NCBI GenBank assembly: GCA_026874595.1 | Contig: CM049307.1 | Location: 56,937,870 to 57,001,869, forward strand | DNA: 64,000 nucleotides | Direction: 5' to 3' | Origin: Sipunculus nudus | Lineage: Eukaryota; Annelida; Sipuncula; Golfingiida; Sipunculidae | Shown here: in pieces, positions 56,566 through 64,000 of the stretch | Layout: each line of letters starts with the position of its first letter | Position numbering within the stretch: the stretch's first letter is position 1 | Translations under genes and position numbers: made by a program | The notes under the pieces: generated by a model | Database searches by the model: none | The model's input: the letters and a program-made list of their open reading frames with translations, nothing else | What the model was told of the DNA's origin: nothing

Positions 56566-57190
56566 TATGGTGATTCATATTATCTTCAGCTTTAAGGATT
56601 TTCCATTAAGGTTACCCAAACCCTCAGCCAAATTATATCAAATTATGGTTGAACCCTTTTACGTAAAGACGTAAACGTAAACGGACAAACATCGAACCAA
56701 GGGGAAAATATAATAGCTCGCGGCAATCCCCCCCCCCCCTCCCCCCCTGGGAGCGATGTATTATAACTAATACCTGCGCCAATTAATACCTGTGGGCAAA
56801 GGTTGTGAGTTAATCCTTGTTTAGCGGACAAATTGCAGAACTTCCTCAAAAGTTCTCTTTTAATTTAAAATAATTTCGGATTGATCGATCATATCCAATT
56901 TATTTGGATCTATGAGTGCAATGGAATTTTGTGAAAGTTCGTGCCAAAGAATAAGGAATTATAATAAGTGTTTTTAATTTATTTAGCGGTTGGACATGTA
57001 ACAGTGCATATATAAGAGGGGAAATATCGGTTAAGCGTTGAATAGAATAATCCTATATTGGTTTGACGTGTAAAAGTGAACATAAATAGAAGCAGATTTG
57101 GTTAAAAGTTCCACAGAATAACTATTTATACGTTAATATACCTCAGTTACCGCCATGTGCTGTTCTTTTAACTTTCTGTTTCTTGAACAG
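56566..57190. other. No supported gene
   Basis: AT-rich with C homopolymers at 56730-56747. Ends in a strong pyrimidine tract before the candidate exon at 57191. Confidence 0.45.
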
Positions 57191-57247
57191 TTACAAGATG
57201 TGTGGAGCAGCAAAACTTTAGGACCATGTGAAAAACTCTCTAACAAG
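57191..57247 (+). CDS. Possible small exon, function unknown
   Basis: A very good acceptor (TTAACTTTCTGTTTCTTGAACAG ends at 57190, described here by position) is followed by 57 bp and an AAG|GTTAGG donor. The 19 codons are LQDVWSSKTLGPCEKLSNK, phase 0 at both ends. The frame stays open to 57379, so a longer exon is possible. Nothing identifies the protein and no partner exon was found. Confidence 0.3.
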
Positions 57248-57624
57248 GTTAGGTCAGAGTTGAGATTACCAACCGCTCCCTCCGGACGTTGTGGCATTGT
57301 CAGTCAAACGGGCACAGGAGGTGAAAGGAAGAGTTCCTTAATGAATGTGTCAACCTCCCATTTATCCTCCTTTGTCTAATCTTAAGTATATTTCCTTTAC
57401 TCCGGCCTTCTTAGGGATGTACTTCCTCCGGGATAGTATCGCAGGTGTCAGTCTAAGTTGATTAAAACAACCCGTTGGTTTCTTTCAGAAAAGCCTTTTA
57501 TGCTGAGTCGTCTCTGGTTGTAGGTGTCAGAGACCAACCCACTTGTGAACGAACTGGTAATAACCCTCACAACAGGGGCGTCGACGTAGGAGGGATTCTG
57601 GGTATATCCCTAACCCTCTCACTT

Positions 57625-57985
57625 TTTAGCAGGGGGTGATCAGACTGGCTTCGGTGGCATAAGGGTAAAGCACATTACTCAAAGCCGGGAGATGGTGAGT
57701 TCAACTCTCAGCCGAGAAGCGGTTAGATTTTTCACGGTCGACCCCCACCCAGGGTGAGCGCTCTGGAGAATTAATGAGTGCGTCTTTGAGGGGTTTCTCG
57801 GTATTATTACCAAGCAATTGGGATGATTACACACCCAACACCCACAGTTGCGGTAGACACCGGGCCAAAGTGACACCAGGACACACAATGATATAATAGG
57901 AAGCGAGTGCTCAACCCTATCAAGTAGACCCAACCGAAAGGGAAACTATGCAGCTGTACATACTTAGAGTAAGAAGTAAGAATTA
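57625..57985 (+). mobile_element. tRNA-derived SINE, copy 2, near full length
   Basis: The tRNA-like head has an A box (TGGCATAAGGGTAAAGC) and a B box (GAGTTCAACTC). It is followed by the family body (TTTTTCACGGTCGACCCCCA, GGGTGAGCGCTCTG, GAGTGCGTCTTTGAGGGG, TGCGGTAGACACCGGGCC) and tail (AGCGAGTGCT, TATCAAGTAGACCCA, GTACATACTTA, AATTAAAAA). Flanks GCAGGGGGTGAT and GCGGGGATGAT may be an imperfect target duplication. Confidence 0.85.
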
Positions 57986-58234
57986 AAAAGGGGCGGGGAT
58001 GATTAACGTATTCCCCAACCTAACCCTTTGAATTATTCAGAAATATGATTTAAACATTTGAAATGTGAATATTTACATATTTAAGCATTTGAAATATGTA
58101 ATCAATGTAAAATACATAAATAGTTATTATAGACTTATATGTTCCAATTTTTTTTTTTCTGCTTAATGGGCGAACGTCAACAAATAGTTTATAAATTATT
58201 TTGAGTATCCATGGCCATACGTCATGTATATATA

Positions 58235-58288
<54 letters not shown>

Positions 58289-58920
58289 TTTACAGTTTCC
58301 TGTCCACGATGCACTGAGTGAAAGAAAATCTGGAAAATCCCCCTTTAAAGTCGCACCTGCACTTCCGGTGTTTGAGCCCATACCAGCCGCGCCATTCAAG
58401 TGACCAGATATCGTTTGCTGATCTACGATGATATAAATTCAAAGACTATAAATTGGTGAGAAAGAGAAAGCTTGATAATATCAACAAAGAAAATAACATA
58501 AAATCTGATTCAGATTAGAAAAATGCAATAGGCCGACTTTAAATATCCGATGGATTATCAGTGTCAACAAGAACCAAAGCCCCGCAAGATCTGTCCACGA
58601 GTGAAATGTATAATTGCATGCGACAGGGTTTAGGATGCCTATATATATAGTGTCATTTCTGTGAGGATCAAAGCAGTCACATTAATTTTCTCTTAACAAA
58701 CTCTAAATTTACTGCGTTGTTTTTTGGTTACCAGTGGCGTTATTCCTAGCTCCCGCGGATTTGCAGACGATTTTAGTTTGTGCTTTATGCGAGTGCAAGA
58801 ATTGAATGAATGGCTGCAGTTTGAGGCATCCTTTGCAGGTGACGAGGAATAAGAAGGTAGTAATAAATGAACTCTTTTAAAAAAAAAGTCACCGCCTAAT
58901 AAGGCAATAAAAAATGTGTG

Positions 58921-58955
<35 letters not shown>

Positions 58956-59928
58956 AAAACAGTATTTGTTTGAAAGAAGTCCATATGATATTTGACGTCG
59001 GTACCCCGATTATGCCAGTCACCTTGGGCAAAACTATTTTGATAGACTGTATCTGACATGGAACGGCATCGCCAGTTATTGTCCTTCAATGTGCATGATA
59101 TCACATGCAAAAGTTAAGAAAAACATAGCCTAAATGCTGGCCCTGATATCCAACCATATTATTGTAACTTTACAACTAGCGTGGACTTCCATTTATAAGA
59201 ATTAGTATTACTGCCGACATGCACGCGCCGATGAATGGCGCTATTCTATCACGAGTACAGTATTTAATTTGTTGAGAAAATCATGGCAACCATTTGATAT
59301 AACGTACCCCACATGATTTGTGTATCCTTATAGAAACAAAATATCGTGTCTGGACCCGTGGTTCCATGTTGGTTTTTCATTTCAAATTCAGGTTCCAAAA
59401 TTCTTTGAACGGCCATATTAACATCTGAGCCTTTAACCCATCGTGTTGTTGGATTAGCGTCACCAAATCTGCGCTGTTGTGAAATACAAAGCCCCTGGTC
59501 ATTTCCATGGTTGATTCGACAGGTTTAACGACTTTTCTTATAATCAGGTCACGCTGATGTTTACCCGTGAATGAATCATCCGCATAAAGCGTGGCGGTTC
59601 GATACAAACAAGTGTCACAATTCCCGGTTAACGGTTCTTGCAGCGATCACAGTCTGTGCAAGCGGGATAACTTGCATTTTTATGTCATATATACCATTAT
59701 ATTATAACCGACACATTTTACTGCCACGATAAAGTAAAAGCTCATCTGACCGTGCAACCTGTTGATTACTGAAGATTTGCAAATGGTTATTTGCAGCATC
59801 ATTTCAGCTGTAATTCGTTTCACGGTTCGCAGGCCAATTGCACGTACATTCACAAACTCAGAATAGAGTTTGACAGACGTCTTCATTTTTTATTACTATA
59901 AATTAAGGGGGAACATATTAATTATAAG
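57986..59928. other. No supported gene; decayed coding-like minus-strand region
   Basis: Includes (AT)n at 58239-58287 and (TG)n at 58921-58955. Between 59886 and 59288 the minus strand has two frames with protein-like composition (VNVRAIGLRTVKRITAEMML; DVNMAVQRILEPEFEMK in a shifted frame). They may be remnants of one broken gene; family unknown. Confidence 0.35.
58239..58287. repeat. (AT)n microsatellite
   Basis: Uninterrupted AT dinucleotides. Confidence 0.97.
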
Positions 59929-60160
59929 AAAAAACAAACACCAAGTAAGTATATTTTATTGAATGATACATCCACATACGTACCTGAATTCCACGGGGAT
60001 TATCAACGATATTGGTGACAGACCTTGCACGGCAGAGCGGTGGCGGTCAGTCATTCAAGCCAGCACATGGACAAAATACGTCTTCATATAAATTATAAGA
60101 AATAACAAAAACCAAGTAAATATATTTTATTGCATGATACATCACATACATACCAGTCAT
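59929..60160. repeat. Tandem duplication, about 160 bp, with a 65-bp indel
   Basis: The block ATAAGAAAxAACAAAxACCAAGTAAxTATATTTTATTG, GATACATC, CAGTCATTCAAGCC occurs twice. The left copy contains about 65 bp (59982-60046) absent from the right copy. Confidence 0.75.
59984..60054 (-). CDS. Possible first coding exon, function unknown
   Basis: On the minus strand an ATG (60054) opens 23 codons plus two bases (MTDRHRSAVQGLSPISLIIP...) ending at a strong donor, CAG|GTACGTATG. Most of it lies in the 65-bp segment present in only one copy of the local duplication. No acceptor-bearing partner was identified downstream, though decayed coding-like frames follow at 59886-59288. Confidence 0.25.
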
Positions 60161-60559
60161 TCAAGCCGACATACTGACAAAGTCCCGTGTAGAATTGGTC
60201 TCTCAAACTTAATCATAAGAGTTTATTAATTATGAATATTAATTTATAGACATGATTGAATTTATCAGTTCCTGTTAAACATCAGATCTAGATGTTGGTT
60301 CACTCGAATCGGCCTTTCGGTCAATTTCCTCTCCAAGGTTGGCGGTCTTCTCCCCGATATCGCCAACATACGTCCATATCACGGTGATGGCTTCGAGTTA
60401 ATTATCTATTTAAAGCCGCAGTGTGAGTTAGGCGAAAATTTGAATGTTATACCACAAATATGAACTAAGGACCCATGGGTCTCGGCGCTCAGCTGCACTT
60501 GTCTATAAGGATATATGTTTATGAGGTTTTCCAAAATATTGGTCCTGTGATCAGTTTGA
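60161..60559. other. Repeat-derived; no gene
   Basis: 60455-60510 matches the inverted sequence at 27265-27320 (GACCCATGGGTCTCGG, GCTCAGCTG). Otherwise nothing. Confidence 0.4.
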
Positions 60560-62050
60560 AGCCAACCTGTCTGTCAAAACTGGAGTTATCATCCATAAAC
60601 TAATTTGTGATTGGATGGGCCCTGTGACCTTAACCTTTGACCTTGTAACCCCAAAATCAAAAGGAAACTTCCCCTATCGGCAGGTGTACCACATTTCGAT
60701 GATGGAAGGATTAAGATGAAAAGTTTGGCTTAAAATGCATTCACAATCTTTCAAAGTAGTGTGTCCTTGACCTTGACCTTTTATTTCATGACCCCAGAAT
60801 CAACAGTTCTTACTTTAGTGGTGGGCCATATATAAGTCAAGTTTGAAACCAATATTTCAAACCAAACCGGTGTTATCATCTGGAAAATAATATGTGGATA
60901 GATGGTCCCCATGACCTAGACCTTTGACCTTGTGACTCAAAAATCCATAAGTTACTTCCACTATTGGCAGGTGAGCAACATCTGGAAGATAGAAGTTTTG
61001 AAACAGAAAGTTTTTTTTTTTTTAATTTTTTTTGGTGGAGGTAACCGCCTCTAGTTTTTTTAATGCTGACTTAACTAATTCTTAATTAAGTATGTACATC
61101 TGCAGAGTTTCCATTTTGGATGGGACTACTTGACAGGGCGGTAGCACTCGCTACCTATCATTTTTAATATCCTGGTGTCACCCAGGCCCGGTGTCTACCG
61201 CACCTACGGGTCCTGGGTGTTTAATCATCCCCATTGCTGGGTCATAATACCGAGGAACCCCCCCAAAGACGCACTCGTATGTGAGTGATACACGGCTGAA
61301 GGACACAGCCTTCCCATTAAGCCTGCAGAGCGCTCACCCTGGGTGGGGGCCGACCGTGAAAAACCTCACCGCCTCGGCTGAGATTCGAACCCATGATCTT
61401 CCGACGTTGAGTCCTGCGCTCTACCCCTCTAAGCCGTTGAGACAGAAAGTTTGGCTTAAATACATCAACAACCTTTTAAAGAAGTAGGCCCTGTGACCTT
61501 TGGCCTTATGACCCCAAAATCAAAAGGGTTCTTACATTATTGGTGGGTCATATATAAGTCAAAATTAAAACCAATATGTCAATTCAAACTGGAGCTATCA
61601 TCAAGAAACAAATATATGGACAGATGGGCCCCTGTGACATTGACCTTTGACCTTGTGACCCCGAAATAAATCAGGTTCTTCCCTTATTGGCTATCATCTG
61701 GAAACTAATTTGTGAATAGATGGCCCCTGTGACCTTTACCTTTGTCCATGTGACCCGAAATTCATTTATGCTCTCCCCACACTGGCAAAACAGCTAAATG
61801 CGCAAAATGGAACGTTTGCGATGAAAAGCTTGGCTTAAAATGCAGCCATAATCATTTTTAATATGTGAGTCCTGTGACTTTGACCTTTGACCTCGTGACC
61901 CCAAAATCATATAGGTTCATACTTTAGTGGTGGGCAATATCTAAGTCAAGTTTTAAATCCATGTGTCCATACAACCTGGAGTTATCATCTGGAAACAAAT
62001 TTGTGTGGATGGACGGATGGACAGACAGACAGAAAAACAGACATACAGAC
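60560..62050 (+). repeat. TGACCTTGACC array interrupted by a SINE
   Basis: Six or more units of about 150-170 bp with GTGACC..GACCTTTGACCTTGTGACCCC, AAAATCAxAxGGTTCTT, GGTGGGCCATATATAAGTCAAGTTT and ACTGGAGTTATCATCTGGAAA blocks; ends in a GACGGA/GACAGACAG tract and GGTGATTACTA at 62057. Same family as 25950-26560. Excluding the SINE at 61014-61441 the array is continuous. Confidence 0.88.
61014..61441 (-). mobile_element. tRNA-derived SINE, copy 3, full length with 11-bp TSD
   Basis: Minus-strand element. The tRNA-like head starts near 61438 with A box TTAGAGGGGTAGAGCGC and perfect B box GGGTTCGAATC. The body has GGTTTTTCACGGTCGGCCCC, GGGTGAGCGCTCTGCAG and TGCGGTAGACACCGGGCC; the tail includes TGTACATACTTAATTAAG and an A-rich 3' end (T run at 61011-61022). 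An exact 11-bp duplication, ACAGAAAGTTT, flanks it (61003-61013 and 61442-61452). LINE-mediated insertion is inferred from the TSD and A tail. It interrupts the TGACCT array. Confidence 0.92.
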
Positions 62051-62334
62051 AGGGTGATTACTATATGGCACCCACTTGTGATCATTAACACACCAGGTTT
62101 TAGGACACTAGATGTAATTACAGCTGAGAAACTGACATGATTGTTGTCATTTTATAGTAAAATAAATAGAAAAATCTTCGTTAAAATAACATAAAATACA
62201 GATGGCACCACCACTTTTCGGGAACTGACAAAACTAGTCATAGTCAATATTCAAGGCAAGATTTATGACAATCCATGCATTAATAATCAAGTTATTTGAG
62301 GTTTTGTATTATATTTTTATTATTCTGGGGGGTA

Positions 62335-62545
62335 TTTTCAAGCCGCATAGCTCGGAGGATATAGGTCACAGTGACCAAATTTCAGGTTTCCTAAAGAGAT
62401 TTTTTATTGACATCCTTGGATGTTCACTTAGAAGTTTCTAGGACCAGCAGTTACGATTTGTGCCCTGCTAACGGACGGCCGGACGACCGGACGGACGATG
62501 AACAAAGCGCCATTCCTATACCTCAGTTGACTTACAGTCAGCTGT
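62335..62545 (+). repeat. Dispersed repeat, inverted relative to 25585-25740
   Basis: Contains CGCATAGCTCGGAGGATATAG, GGTCACAGTGACC, AACGGACGGCCGGACG and TCAGTTGACTTACAGTCAGC blocks. The first and third pair with the complement of 25585-25740. Confidence 0.75.
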
Positions 62546-62991
62546 GCTAAAAAGTATATACAACTTTTTCATTTCACAGGATAAGACTTTTGCCCATCCC
62601 TTTTTTAAGCGTCATGTCACCACTTGACATCGGTTCACTCCACCATACATAGGGCAAGCTACCAAACGCCGCACGTTATAACTAATGCGGAAACTACTGC
62701 AAACCCTAGAAGGCCGGCAGGTGTGTGACTTTGTTCCTTTAAGTGTACGGGAACAGCAGAGTAGGGTATTCTTCGTGAAATATTGTTTTCTGATCTCGCA
62801 AAGTTGCTCAGTGATTCGTAGCACATTTTTGTCGTAGGAGATTTCTACGAGTATAAATTACACTTAAACCATTATTATTATTATTATTATTATTATTACT
62901 AATGCAATTATCATTACATTATTGAACATATTATTGTCAGAACGTCAATCTTACACACTTAACGATGCCTGAATAATTATCATCGCGCTTA
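62546..62991. other. No supported gene
   Basis: Holds (ATT)n at 62872-62897. A small hairpin TCGTAG...CTACGA lies at 62833. Nothing else. Confidence 0.45.
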
Positions 62992-63293
62992 GGCCTAAAA
63001 AAGGTAAGGTTTTCCTGCACTTTTTTTCAGAAATCAGTGCGGGCGGGCGATATTTAATTTTTTTTTACCTTTTTTGTATGTTTCGATAAAATGTCATATG
63101 ATCAGTGAAAAGCATGAAAATGACAGAAGTATTTTGCTAAACAGGTAAAAGCACTACATAATAAACTAAATCTTATCTAAATATTATTATTTTATCTTCT
63201 TGAAAGAAGAAAATCAAATAAAAGTTTGTGATGGGGGGGGGGGGGGTTGAAGCGGGCGGATCCCGAGAACCATAATTTGTATTTTTTTAGGCC
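62992..63293. mobile_element. PIF/Harbinger-like MITE, copy 1, TTA TSD
   Basis: 302 bp with inverted ends GGCCTAAAAAA, flanked by TTA on both sides (62989-62991 and 63294-63296). Contains GCACTTTTTTTCAGAAATCAG followed by TGCG and a G homopolymer near 63233. Three-bp TWA duplications with GG-starting ends are typical of PIF/Harbinger derivatives. Confidence 0.8.
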
Positions 63294-63898
63294 TTAAGTT
63301 TGACAAAATTTATGGGCACATAATCTCATAGAAGTCAGATTATGTTTTCCCCAAACTAGGCTGCTGACGTGGGTTTCCATTGGATGTGGCAGATGCGAGT
63401 GAGATCCATGGCCTGATTTGTTAAGTCTCAAGAGATATACGAATAGGATAATCATTTATCACAGATAGCCTCTGTAGTTTTTGTCTACCATGTGACCAAA
63501 GGAGGTTAAACTCGTGACACACGTTTCATGCCAACGTTAATTATCAATCTACATAACATATTTTTACTTGGTATTCAAAAGGAAAGATGCATCTATTTTC
63601 TAATATAGAATCCCTTATTTTCAATAAGTAAATATCTGTCTTCAGATTTAGTCTTTATTACTTAAATTTAAACTGAAGAGTACATGTAAGAAACTACGAT
63701 TCTTAGTGGTAAATAAATTAATTAGAAATGTATGAGCAATATGGGAACAGAAAACAGATGATTAAGAGAATTTATTAATATAAATACAACCAATTTAATT
63801 AAAATCCAAGTACATAAATGTTATACCAAGCATTCCCCGTCTCACTTCTCCAGCTTGCTAATACTATCCAAACAATTAATTTAAAATGTTGGTTGTTA
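63294..63898. other. AT-rich, nothing recognised
   Basis: No repeat or exon structure seen. Confidence 0.45.
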
Positions 63899-64000
63899 GG
63901 CCAATGAAAAAAAGGTTGGGCTCTCAGGCACTTTTTTTCAGAAATCAGTGCGCGAGGGCAATTTTTTTTATTTTTATTTATGTTGTATTTTTCGATAAAA
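63899..64000. mobile_element. PIF/Harbinger-like MITE, copy 2, cut by window end
   Basis: Starts GGCCAATGAAAAAAAGG after TTA (63896-63898). Shares GGCACTTTTTTTCAGAAATC, AGTGCG and TTTCGATAAAA with copy 1, in the same orientation. Confidence 0.75.

Noticed and set aside
61380-61440. tRNA gene (perfect B box, cloverleaf-like head)
   Set aside because: It is the head of a 428-bp SINE with an A tail and TSD, not a free-standing tRNA gene.

Overview
The window looks like gene-poor, AT-rich nuclear DNA from a multicellular animal. There is no operon structure, the supportable coding pieces are short and bounded by GT/AG splice sites, and most of the sequence is transposon remains, satellites and dinucleotide microsatellites. 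The mix of repeats (arrays of TGACCTTGACC-type units, many MITEs with subterminal palindromes, tRNA-headed SINEs, THAP/Kolobok and hAT pieces) suggests a marine mollusc, most likely a bivalve. That placement is inference from repeat style; no search was run.

Layout. 1-10 kb: a MITE full of TCTCGAGA palindromes (3875-5023), then a well-bounded 3.1 kb Kolobok-type transposon (5315-8439) with 16-bp perfect inverted ends, TTAA duplications, a decayed THAP domain, and an unexpected P2X7-like C-terminal exon remnant. 10-16 kb: two copies of a 9-bp-TSD (Mutator-like) MITE. One is nested in a TTAA element; the other splits a 40-bp satellite that sits between inverted copies of a zinc-knuckle (CCHC) retroelement fragment. 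18-29 kb: TGACCT-rich repeats, and a 6.2 kb hAT-like element holding a 140-bp satellite, a 3.6 kb element with 260-bp repeat-built inverted ends, and an LTR. 31-41 kb: a dead hAT transposase, a pogo/Tigger derivative that landed inside a (TA)n tract, two short TG...CA elements with tRNA-like sequence, and the best host-gene candidate. 46.6-55.5 kb: a possible 9 kb element with AAACATGTTT arrays at both ends, containing two smaller MITEs and a 50-bp minisatellite. 55.8-64 kb: a solo LTR with target-site duplication, two tRNA-derived SINEs, another TGACCT array, and two PIF/Harbinger-like MITEs.

Host genes. The best-supported host gene is on the minus strand. Three exons (40934-40852, 40597-40282, 31026-30898) have compatible phases and splice sites and end in a stop codon; they would encode a C-terminal stretch of about 175 residues that I do not recognise. 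The last intron would be about 9.3 kb and contains the hAT and pogo remains. Other single exon candidates (45881-46139 +, 57191-57247 +, 59984-60054 -) are weaker. I saw no complete gene, rRNA gene, functional tRNA gene or CRISPR array.

No multi-gene defence or biosynthetic system is visible. The most unusual items are the TG...CA elements carrying A-box/B-box tRNA-like sequence, the P2X7-like exon inside a Kolobok element, the repeat-built TIR element, the 9 kb AAACATGTTT-ended element, and the AAB higher-order minisatellite.
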